Assembly (NCBI RefSeq): GCF_021295315.1
Contig: NZ_JAIMJA010000004.1
Location: forward strand, 1 to 64,000
Direction: 5' to 3'
DNA: 64,000 nucleotides
Source: Motilimonas cestriensis
Lineage (GTDB): Bacteria > Pseudomonadota > Gammaproteobacteria > Enterobacterales > CBDFNC01
Each line of letters opens with the position of its first letter. The first letter of the stretch is position 1. The translations under genes and the position numbers were made by a program. This document shows, piece after piece, positions 1-7,404 of this stretch. A model generated the notes under the pieces. That model was not told where the DNA came from and did not search any database. It was given only the letters and a program-made list of their open reading frames with translations.

Positions 1-82
1 TCAATGGAGCGGAGTTTAAGTGGTAATCAGGTAAAGTTATGTCAACTTATTATTAAAGTGGAATCCCGAAAAAAGTAGATAG

Positions 83-550
83 TTAAAGGGCTGCGAGATA
101 ATGTCTACTAAATGCCTTGACAGGTACAGCACCGATGGCTGGAAATAAATTATACATATCAGCTTGCATATACCGATACGCTATATTAACTTTTTCAGCA
201 CACTTGCGGCCCTTAAATGCTTTTCCTTTCGAGCTGACACATTCTTCATGCCCATTACGCCACTCCGAAAAAGCTCTACCCATGTTTTCGGCAGGCACCA
301 CGTGTTCCCACTCAACGCGATGCGAACGCTTAGCATGCTTGATAGAGGTAAAGCCTTGAGGAAAAATTACTCTTTTAGCCTCATCGAACAGAGCACCACA
401 ATAAATCGTTTCACGATTATCCATATAGACTAGTTGTTCAAGGTTCTTCTTTGCTTTACTAAATGATTGATTAGTCTTATTTCCTTGAGATAGTGCATTT
501 GAAGTTGTGATCAAAGCGATGATGGATAAAGGTATCAGGTATAGTTTCAT
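83..550 (-). pseudogene. Truncated endonuclease I (EndA-type) gene
   Basis: The 155-residue product starts with a signal peptide (hydrophobic stretch about residues 4-16) and then matches secreted or periplasmic endonuclease I. It has the HRVEWEHVVPAENMG stretch around the catalytic His and, near residue 130, the QADMYNLFPAIGAV stretch. Endonuclease I proteins normally run to about 230 residues and continue with an N-G-D-R-S/G-N segment. Here the homology stops near position 130 and the last 12 or so residues are unrelated before a stop, so the C-terminal third is missing. No other frame restores it. It was probably cut by recombination or insertion in the mobile island. The N-terminal HNH-like core survives, but activity is doubtful. 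Confidence 0.7.
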
Positions 551-674
551 GGGAGCCGCCGAGTTATTCTTAAAAAACGATTAAATAATATGCTGAAAAG
601 GTAATCTTCTGGTGAAGGTTATTTCAAGCATCTGTGTTGGTAGTCTCATACCAAGCACTTTTTATAATCATACT

Positions 675-704
675 AAAAAGGCAGCGATCTCATCTTTACG
701 CTGC
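675..704 (-). terminator. Intrinsic terminator of the E2-E1/JAB operon
   Basis: On the minus strand GCAGCG and CGCTGC form a 6-bp stem with a 12-nt loop, followed by CTTTTTAG. The stop codon of the 44-codon ORF lies in the loop. It marks the downstream limit of the operon that begins near 5161. Confidence 0.6.
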
Positions 705-830
705 ATTTTCTAAACTGTTTATGCCCCAAGACGGGTTTAAGACGTATGAAACCATCATCTCCTCAAACAAAAATTTTTGATTGTCTTTCCTATCCCAAAT
801 GATAAGTGTGTTGACTCCCCACTTTGACAT
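696..830 (-). CDS. 44-residue small ORF, last in the E2-E1/JAB operon
   Basis: Unrecognised small protein. ATG at 828-830, preceded about 6 nt upstream by a GAGAAAG ribosome-site-like sequence, and ending inside the loop of the operon terminator. The product is mixed in character, with several Trp and aromatic residues (SKWGVNTLIIW near the start, NPSWGIN near the end). It has no clear membrane helix and no C-terminal Gly-Gly, so it is not an obvious ubiquitin-like protein. It lies 41 nt downstream of the 4-TM protein gene on the same strand. It could be a real small partner protein or the tail of a decayed gene. Confidence 0.35.
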   Translation of the reverse strand: MSKWGVNTLIIWDRKDNQKFLFEEMMVSYVLNPSWGINSLENAA

Positions 831-871
831 ACTTTCTCAAACGTAGTTTTTTGGAACACTACTGCTTAAGT

Positions 872-1399
872 TTACGAACCTTGCGTTTGTCGGCTTCCTT
901 TAACTTTCATCGAGCTCGATACCTGTCCTTCAAACTTCTTTAAAAAACCATCCACATTTAAACCAGCAAAAAACGATAGAGCATACAGCAGTGTCTCAGG
1001 ATGTTCTACTGAGGTCGAGCCAACTGCAACTAGACCCGCCGTGATAACAAGGTAGGTAACGTAACCCATTAGGCCAGAAGCAATTGGTCGGAATAGATAC
1101 CAAACTAACCAAACTGAATCCCATTGCTTTCTTTGACTATAATTCAAGTACACTGCTCGAAGGCAATACAGGACACCGCCACTGACTGCAACTAGCACGC
1201 ACTCTATAATAGATTTAATCGACACAACCCATTTAGGGGAGTCATCTATACCTGTCAAATACCAAACCCATATGGACACAATTAATAAGGAAAGTAGGTA
1301 GACACCCACACCTAAAGCGCCACACAAATCTTTCCATGTGTAATCCCGAGGTTCTACTGGATTTTCTGAAGATGATGCTTGCTGTCGTTCATTTAACAT
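872..1399 (-). CDS. Four-helix membrane protein of the E2-E1/JAB operon
   Basis: A 175-residue protein of no family I recognise. Hydrophobic segments lie at about residues 28-50, 63-85, 107-130 and 138-152, giving four predicted membrane helices with short loops and a polar Lys-rich C-terminal tail. Its start overlaps the end of the JAB gene by 11 nt, so translation is probably coupled. In defence operons with ubiquitin-like enzymes, a small membrane protein is often the killing effector. That role is an inference from position only. It could instead anchor the complex to the membrane. Confidence 0.7.
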   Translation of the reverse strand: MLNERQQASSSENPVEPRDYTWKDLCGALGVGVYLLSLLIVSIWVWYLTGIDDSPKWVVSIKSIIECVLVAVSGGVLYCLRAVYLNYSQRKQWDSVWLVWYLFRPIASGLMGYVTYLVITAGLVAVGSTSVEHPETLLYALSFFAGLNVDGFLKKFEGQVSSSMKVKGSRQTQGS

Positions 1400-1895
1400 T
1401 AAATCGATATTCCTTTTTGCCGTCAGTTAAGGCGACATGGCTTTGCTCGATCCCTGTTGTGCTAAGGATCAGCATGATGAAGTAATTAAGCTGATGCTGA
1501 GAGTCTAAAAAAGTACTTCGAATCGCTTGTGTGTCATCCGAAGAGGGGGTAGGTATACTACAGGGGTGAGTATGCCAATCACCGAGATAATGCAGTCCAT
1601 TTTTGAAATTTTCTTGTATTGTTTTGTTGGCTTCACGTTTATCCCATGAAAAACCAAAGCGTGACCTTTTGTCGGCTTTGCTAGGAGTAGACACAGATTG
1701 GACTGTAACGGCTCCTGAGCTAATTACTCCAAATAGAAAGCCACCTGCCTCATCTCTGTTTCCGGTTTGCTTATATTGATGCAACTGACTTATGGCTTTT
1801 TCTGAAAAATACACCGATAGACAATCTAGTGACTGGGAGGTAAATTGAACTGGTGCCATTTTGCTAGAGAACTTTAAGGACTTTTGAACCATCAT
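1389..1895 (-). CDS. JAB/MPN-domain isopeptidase (Cap3-like)
   Basis: Zinc metallopeptidase of the JAMM/Mov34 family. The signature is complete: an upstream Glu in DEAGGFLFG and the metal-binding H-x-H-x(n)-S-x2-D in WHTHPCSIPTPSSDD. Family members remove ubiquitin-like tags, and in type II CBASS the equivalent Cap3 reverses Cap2 conjugation. I place the start at the ATG ending at 1895 because GGAGAG lies 4 nt upstream. That start overlaps the E2-E1 gene by 32 nt and gives a 168-residue protein. A further in-frame ATG at 1857-1859 lacks a clear ribosome site. The end overlaps the membrane-protein gene, so the operon is tightly packed. Confidence 0.85.
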   Translation of the reverse strand: MMVQKSLKFSSKMAPVQFTSQSLDCLSVYFSEKAISQLHQYKQTGNRDEAGGFLFGVISSGAVTVQSVSTPSKADKRSRFGFSWDKREANKTIQENFKNGLHYLGDWHTHPCSIPTPSSDDTQAIRSTFLDSQHQLNYFIMLILSTTGIEQSHVALTDGKKEYRFNVK

Positions 1896-3654
1896 CGATC
1901 TCTCCGTATTTTTGCTCCCAACTATGACTCCATTCACCGCCTGCCGAAAGCAGAAGCTTACGACTACCTACCCACACTCGGTAACTATCTGTTTGAATAC
2001 CTTCACAAGCAAGCTCGGTCACAGCCTCTGCTATCATGCTATGACCGAAGCTAAGCTCTATGCCGCCATACGGTTGAAAAATGCCACCACAGAAGTGGGT
2101 GGGCTTGGTAGTTCGGTGTTCGAACTTGGCACAGCTCTCTAGTAAGTCGCCAGTATTATCAAATAAAGAGCCATAACTAAAGCTGCCAGCCTTATTTATA
2201 TAGCAATGTGTGGCTACAGCGTGCGCTTCAGTAAAGCAGAAAACAACGCAGCACTTCAGTTTCCCACTTTCTATTCGCTCTTGTATAGCCTTGTCTGATG
2301 CCCATTCCGCAGTTGCACTAATCATTAAGTCACACTCTGTAGTCAGCAAGTCTATGGTCGTATCGTCCTCGAACCACTCCTGACTTCCTGCATGTAGTAC
2401 TTCTACCCATGGGTAGTCCCTTTCTATATGACGTTTACATGCCTCTGCTTTGTTCACCCCAACGTAACTCATGCCAAGAAGGTGTCTGCCTACATTTGCG
2501 GCCTCAAGTGGCTCTCCGTCACACAGCACGAACCTAGTGAAGCCTGCCTTGATGAGTAACGGGAGCAAACTAGAGCCTACAGAGCCAAGTCCGATAATGC
2601 CAATGGTAGTTCCACTAGTTGTTGATAAGAAGGAGTTAGAGTCTCTACCTAGAACCCATGACGGGTCTCTTCGCTCTATATCTATACCGCGAACTCCTAA
2701 TTGAATACATCTAGTATTTAGAAAGCGTTGGGGGATAATGCTGTCTCTAAAGCCGTTGCCTATTTTGGCTTCGTATAGGTTGAGTAGCCCTGCATGACCT
2801 CTCGTTCCTATGCCACCAACGCAATTCATTGCTGTAATTACTGCCCCATTAGGTGTGTTTGTCTGGATTAAAAACGCAGGATAGCGACGACTAGAGCCTA
2901 ACACTATGGTGATTGCCTCTGCTGCCTGAACCGGATCACCGTACTGAGACTCAAGTATAGAAAGAATTTCTCCGAGATTAGTGGGGTACTCGGATGGCTT
3001 CCAAGCCTCACTTAGATTGATAAGCAGGGTAGTTGAGCAAAACTTTTGGTTTGATTTGATCCCAATATTTGTTAGCCAGCTCTTAAGTTGCTTCTCTGTG
3101 TCGGCAAAGACAGTGCCTTTGTTGCTTTCATACGCCACATGGATCTTACGAGTTGTAAGGTTTCTGATGTTGCATAGGCTTGTGGCTTTCTTTTCTTTTG
3201 ATGATGTTTTAAACGATCGACTCCAGTAACTTAGCAATCCAACGCTAAAGTCATCATCGAGGTTTCCGGAAATAGTCTCTTCTATCAGTGAATGACTATC
3301 TTTGATCAAGTGCTCAACATAAGTAATGTCTTGCGGATCAAAAGACACCTCATCACCCCAAACGCAAAGCTTCCCGCGCTCTTCAACGTGTGGGTACTTT
3401 AGGATTTCCAGCTCAGGGTGTGTGTAGATATGAGGTACACTGAAAGGGAAGCTTGGTCTGGCTGCCACTATCAATTGGATTGTCTTGCCATCTTCTGGGT
3501 GTTTAATGTCGGTTCGTATGCGCCAATTTGCCGCATACAGGCTTGAGGGTATCCCCAAGCCCTGCAAATCCTTTTCGGGTATTCGTTTAGCCGAATACCT
3601 TGTGAAAAGGAGTTGGCCTAACGCATCAATAGAATTTGCGCGTTCATTAGGCAT
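1864..3654 (-). CDS. E2-E1 fusion, ubiquitin-like conjugating/activating enzyme (Cap2-like)
   Basis: A 596-residue protein. Residues about 1-135 form an E2-like domain with the FPFSVPHIY core strand and a candidate catalytic Cys97 in GKLCVWG. The middle 140-340 is unassigned. Residues about 345-560 form a ThiF/E1 Rossmann domain with the nucleotide loop GLGSVG (355-360) and the acidic stretch LCDGEPLEAANVGRH. Cys550 is a candidate E1 thioester residue, by position only. Length and domain order match CBASS Cap2, which ligates the C-terminus of a CD-NTase to targets. No CD-NTase is present here; the upstream partner is a metallo-beta-lactamase protein. It overlaps that gene by 8 nt and the JAB gene by 32 nt. 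Confidence 0.85.
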   Translation of the reverse strand: MPNERANSIDALGQLLFTRYSAKRIPEKDLQGLGIPSSLYAANWRIRTDIKHPEDGKTIQLIVAARPSFPFSVPHIYTHPELEILKYPHVEERGKLCVWGDEVSFDPQDITYVEHLIKDSHSLIEETISGNLDDDFSVGLLSYWSRSFKTSSKEKKATSLCNIRNLTTRKIHVAYESNKGTVFADTEKQLKSWLTNIGIKSNQKFCSTTLLINLSEAWKPSEYPTNLGEILSILESQYGDPVQAAEAITIVLGSSRRYPAFLIQTNTPNGAVITAMNCVGGIGTRGHAGLLNLYEAKIGNGFRDSIIPQRFLNTRCIQLGVRGIDIERRDPSWVLGRDSNSFLSTTSGTTIGIIGLGSVGSSLLPLLIKAGFTRFVLCDGEPLEAANVGRHLLGMSYVGVNKAEACKRHIERDYPWVEVLHAGSQEWFEDDTTIDLLTTECDLMISATAEWASDKAIQERIESGKLKCCVVFCFTEAHAVATHCYINKAGSFSYGSLFDNTGDLLESCAKFEHRTTKPTHFCGGIFQPYGGIELSFGHSMIAEAVTELACEGIQTDSYRVWVGSRKLLLSAGGEWSHSWEQKYGEIDDGSKVLKVL

Positions 3655-4852
3655 ATGTGCGTTTTCCGTCTTTTTTAACTGCTGTCGGATTTACAACCTT
3701 AGAGAAGTTACGTGCTTTGGTCTTTGTTGTCTTCGTAGGTTTGTTGTTGGCAAAAGTTATGAATAGTGAGTTCGGTTTACCGTCACTATCTTCGCCTTGC
3801 TCAGCAACAGCTAAAAACTTCCCTCCTTTATTGTCAGTTAGGATTTTTTCGTACTCATCCCTGGCTAATTGAGAGGGTGGAGTTGAACAACCAAATTCGT
3901 GACTGCTGCAAAGAATTAATGCATCTTTGTTGGCAAAACTCAATGCAGCACGAGCAGACGCATTTAGTTGTGGGTCATCGCATTTTGATTCACTGTCATT
4001 AGATAGTGAACGCCAAGAGCAATGGTGTGGTGCAAGCAGGACATCGTAAGCAAGCTCATCAAGTTGCCCTGTCGATTCAAGTTTGTCGTAAAGTACCTCC
4101 CAGCACTTAACCTCCGCATCACCACCGATGAGGAAAGATTTTGTACAGGTTGCATTCTCGTTAAGGCCTTCATCATTGAATGTGTGGCTTAAATCGAAAC
4201 GGATAATAGCACTGGAGTTATTCTTTGTTAGCTCTTCTTCGTCTTCAGTAACTTCTTGCTTGTCGGCAGGTGCGAGCAAATAGGCGTTGAGTGATTGATC
4301 ATCAATACCGGACATGTGGCCGAATGAAGTGTAAAGCTCAGCTACAATAGACGAAATGTCATCAGTTTTGCCATCTTCATCAGAAGACAAGATGATAACG
4401 CGATTACCATCGCCGCAGTTATAGCCATCTTCACGGTAAAGTTTAACTCGGCGTTTCACTTCTGTGTTGAATTTAACCGCATCGTCACAGAGAGTGTTGT
4501 TGCCATCACAGCCTGTTGCAGTCGCGCGACGAAATACACGAGGGGAAGACCAAATTTCATTTATACGAATCCTAGTTGAGTTGTCACCCCAATCATCCGG
4601 ATTGCCTCTATAAAACATCGTGTTGAAGCCCGTTATGTGGTCTTTGTCTGGATGCGTGAGAACAAAAACGTCAACGTAAGGGCGACCTTTATCGTCAGTG
4701 TTTAGGCGGTCTTTTAGTCTTTCCTCTAGGAAGTCGTAATCAGAGCCGGACTTGCGATAGCAGTCAATTAGAATTGTTTTGCCATTTTCTGTAGTGATTA
4801 GGGTCATATCTCCGTTGCCAACGGGAAAAACCTCAATTGATGGTAGTGTCAT
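3647..4852 (-). CDS. ComEC/Rec2-type metallo-beta-lactamase fold protein
   Basis: A 401-residue soluble metallo-hydrolase. Metal-binding motifs are visible: H67-P-D-K-D71-H72 in VLTHPDKDHITG, the GGDAE stretch at 243-247, and APHHCSW at 274-280. This is the ComEC-like branch of the fold, often found as stand-alone nucleases or hydrolases in defence operons. It lacks membrane segments. The last 30 residues are rich in Lys and Thr and look disordered. GGAG lies 8 nt before the ATG. It is the first intact gene of the leftward operon and overlaps the E2-E1 gene by 8 nt. It may be the nuclease effector, the substrate of the E2-E1 enzyme, or both; this is inference. Confidence 0.75.
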   Translation of the reverse strand: MTLPSIEVFPVGNGDMTLITTENGKTILIDCYRKSGSDYDFLEERLKDRLNTDDKGRPYVDVFVLTHPDKDHITGFNTMFYRGNPDDWGDNSTRIRINEIWSSPRVFRRATATGCDGNNTLCDDAVKFNTEVKRRVKLYREDGYNCGDGNRVIILSSDEDGKTDDISSIVAELYTSFGHMSGIDDQSLNAYLLAPADKQEVTEDEEELTKNNSSAIIRFDLSHTFNDEGLNENATCTKSFLIGGDAEVKCWEVLYDKLESTGQLDELAYDVLLAPHHCSWRSLSNDSESKCDDPQLNASARAALSFANKDALILCSSHEFGCSTPPSQLARDEYEKILTDNKGGKFLAVAEQGEDSDGKPNSLFITFANNKPTKTTKTKARNFSKVVNPTAVKKDGKRTYA

Positions 4853-4971
4853 AACTTACTCCATTAAAAAGAAGGTGGTGGACGTGTGAAATTATTTCAA
4901 AATCAAGTGACTAGTAAAAATAAAACACAATGCCTGAAGACTATAACTTCGGTACGTTTTTTGCTATTTCA

Positions 4972-5161
4972 TTAGATATATGAGAATAAGTCACCAATAT
5001 TAACGTCTTCTATCCCTGCTTTTTTTCGCAATAATGTGTTCTATTTCAGCTAAGACACTAACCGTGAATAGTCCCCTCGTACCACCACCGTTAAGGCTTA
5101 ATACTCGGATCGAAGAATCAGTAGAGGAATCTTTTGGTTGCTCGTTGTTATCTGGCGACAT
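4972..5161 (-). pseudogene. Patatin-like phospholipase remnant, frameshifted and truncated
   Basis: An ATG at 5159-5161 opens a reading frame whose residues 18-40 contain RVLSLNGGGTRGLFTVSVL, the oxyanion-hole motif G-G-G-x-R-G at the start of patatin phospholipases. After 53 codons it stops at 5000. If one A of the seven-A run near 5025 is removed, the frame continues as AGIEDVNIGDLFSYI and stops at 4972, just where patatins continue with A-G-T-S-x-G-G. The gene therefore carries a frameshift and has lost its catalytic Ser and Asp. Patatin effectors (CapV) are common first genes in CBASS operons with E2-E1 and JAB genes. This one points to what the operon once contained. Confidence 0.75.
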
Positions 5162-5268
5162 ATCGAACCTAACTCAATAATTATTTGTCACACTAATATT
5201 GGGGTTTATGGTCAATAATTCAACAGAAACAGAGTTATTAATTGACGGTTAATTGATTTTTGTTGGTG

Positions 5269-5378
5269 TGACGTGCATCGTAGTTAAGTAAGGAATTGAT
5301 TTTATTTTATTTATTTTTTGTCTCCAGTGTGTAAATAGTTACCCATAATGTTGTATTTATATATTACTGTAGTGTAAT
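5269..5378 (+). repeat. Candidate transposon left end with TnsB-type repeats
   Basis: Reading inward from 5269, TGACGTGCATCGTAG resembles the right terminus read inward (TGACATGCACATAG), with small gaps. Two further repeats lie at about 5332-5354 (ending CATAATGTTGT) and 5357-5378 (ending TAGTGTAAT, identical over nine bases to a right-end repeat). All point inward, opposite to those at 15220-15311, as expected for the two ends of one Tn7-like element. The five bases outside the two ends differ, so there is no target duplication. It may be a decayed or ancestral end inside a larger island. Confidence 0.45.
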
Positions 5379-5428
5379 AGATTAAATTGATATTCTTGTT
5401 ATCAGTGTTTAGATGATGATGGTTGATT

Positions 5429-7345
5429 ATGGAAGAATTCGAAATACAAAGTATCACTAATCATGATGACAATTTTTGGCGTGTGGATTGGTTTGGTTGC
5501 TTGTCATATGTTGACTCAGCGCAGGGACATAGAAGGAGCCAGGTGCTCGTTGATGTATATCTGTCGAAGTTGTTTAAGCATCCTAAAAATTCAAATCTGA
5601 ACTATAAAACATCGACTGATCATGGAAATCCTCTCAAGGTTCAGGTTCCAGTAGAATATTTGGTGATTTTTCGAATAGGGGATATTTGGCATAAAGGCAA
5701 GTATTTTTCTACGCCTGACTATTTGCAACTTTCAACCGGCAGTATAAATGTTTCGTCTCAAAATACAGATTCTTATTTTTCCTATCACAGGTTTACCGAT
5801 GGCTCTTTCCTGATCCCCTTCAAAAATCATCCATACCATCAATCCGCTACTCGAGTTTATTGTGAAAGGCTAATTTTGCCATCAGGACAGGTAATCATCA
5901 TCCCGCACTGGGTTATCTTACAAGCATATTTCGCTAGATGTTCTTATGTTTTTTCGCAGTTATTTGAGTTTGGCTTAGCATTTGACAAACTTTTTGATCC
6001 AAATAAATCTGAACTTGTTGATGGTAAAGGCCTATTGCAATTAAGGAAGGAAGTCGATGATGCTGCCGCAGCGGATGTTGCACGCATAGCCTGGGACAGC
6101 GCTACTAACAAAGCTTATAGAATGGTTAGTCAAAATTTAGCGTTGACTCACTGTCATTCAGAATTTCATACGAAGCTTCCGTCGGGATCAAATATTCAAA
6201 ACAGTAATACAGGCCCTAAAACTAAGCTTCCAATAGAAGGCCTTACAAATCTTAAATTCAGGGGAAAGTACTTAACGGGAGATCAAATCACGGGGCCATT
6301 TATTGTATTTGAAATCCTATCCTGCTCAGCAGATATGCCTTTTGAGACGCTGGATTTTTACAGAGATAATCCTGGTGACACCATAGGGAGGAGCGAACGG
6401 CAAAAGGCATTAGAAAACTCGAAAAAATATCCGCCTCGGATCAATGCTAAACATGATAAAGACTTACAGCTAATACCCGCTAAAGAGCCTATTAGAAAGA
6501 TTGATAAGCTAAAATTATTGCTCAAATCCCGTGCCGGGACTGAGCATACAGGTCTGAACAACAAACAAATTATAAAAAAACACTTCAATGATATATCTCT
6601 CAGAGCCAAGCAAGGAGCGATAACAATAGATGTTGATTGTGGAAATGCTGGTGATGGTGATAGTAATGGAGAAGGGGCTCCTGTCAGTTTCGCATTTTTA
6701 GAAGGAATTGAAAGTAAAAAGAAAATTCATTTGTTTGATTATCCTATTTGCCGTTTAAAAATTTTTCGTTTCGTCTGCAGGGATATTGCTAGGTTACCTG
6801 AAGTGAAGAACGTCAAATTTATTCGGGTTAATCCACAATTGGGTGGCTTCGATGATGACTATTCATATTTTCCTGAAACCAGGACTGAAACCGGTCGTGA
6901 TCGTAAGTGGCGATATATCGATTATATCAAGGGGTCCAGAAGCTCAGGGAAAAAGCTCAGACGTGCATTGGTTGCTCAAGTGACTGCTTTTTCAAATGTT
7001 TTTTATATTATTGAAGTTGAAAGGCGGACTGTGTGCGTTAATGGACAGTGGGGAGAGCTTGATGCCCCTGCTTTATTAATTATTCGTTCAAAAAAACATT
7101 TCGGCGTATTACCCGAAAACGATCTTCAACGATTGTTCCGACAGTGTGCGGAAAACTCAGGCACCTGGTTAAGTAAGAATAATAAAAATAATTATCTAGC
7201 CTTCCTCCATCATATCAAGCCATTAAGTCACCCAGATAACACCACGCTGGCGAGCCCAGAAGACCACCGACGCCGTATAGTCACGAACATTAAAGCTGCA
7301 TCTGGAATGAAACGTGTAAGTCAGCCTGATTTAGAGAAATCCTAG
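5429..7345 (+). CDS. TnsE-like targeting protein
   Basis: A 638-residue protein, longer than Tn7 TnsE (about 540). Features recalling TnsE are the N-terminal NFWRVDWFG (compare WRIFVWF in TnsE), a middle segment IIPHWVILQAYFARCSYVF, and a C-terminal domain with ALVAQVTAFSNVFYIIEVE and a closing SHP...SPED...R-R-I-V pattern like the TnsE terminus. TnsE directs Tn7 into lagging-strand and conjugating DNA through the sliding clamp. I start at the ATG at 5429 because the upstream TTG has no better ribosome site. It is followed 59 nt later by the helicase gene, likely co-transcribed. The family call rests on a by-eye match; an unrelated defence gene is possible. Confidence 0.5.
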   Translation: MEEFEIQSITNHDDNFWRVDWFGCLSYVDSAQGHRRSQVLVDVYLSKLFKHPKNSNLNYKTSTDHGNPLKVQVPVEYLVIFRIGDIWHKGKYFSTPDYLQLSTGSINVSSQNTDSYFSYHRFTDGSFLIPFKNHPYHQSATRVYCERLILPSGQVIIIPHWVILQAYFARCSYVFSQLFEFGLAFDKLFDPNKSELVDGKGLLQLRKEVDDAAAADVARIAWDSATNKAYRMVSQNLALTHCHSEFHTKLPSGSNIQNSNTGPKTKLPIEGLTNLKFRGKYLTGDQITGPFIVFEILSCSADMPFETLDFYRDNPGDTIGRSERQKALENSKKYPPRINAKHDKDLQLIPAKEPIRKIDKLKLLLKSRAGTEHTGLNNKQIIKKHFNDISLRAKQGAITIDVDCGNAGDGDSNGEGAPVSFAFLEGIESKKKIHLFDYPICRLKIFRFVCRDIARLPEVKNVKFIRVNPQLGGFDDDYSYFPETRTETGRDRKWRYIDYIKGSRSSGKKLRRALVAQVTAFSNVFYIIEVERRTVCVNGQWGELDAPALLIIRSKKHFGVLPENDLQRLFRQCAENSGTWLSKNNKNNYLAFLHHIKPLSHPDNTTLASPEDHRRRIVTNIKAASGMKRVSQPDLEKS

Positions 7346-7404
7346 CTGAGGCACTTTTTGCCAAAGAATGATTAAGTATCGATTTTGATTTTTTAGGGGT
7401 TTTT

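Noticed and set aside
117-433. Two plus-strand frames across the EndA-type gene
   Set aside because: Antisense shadows: the minus-strand frame carries the endonuclease motif and signal peptide.
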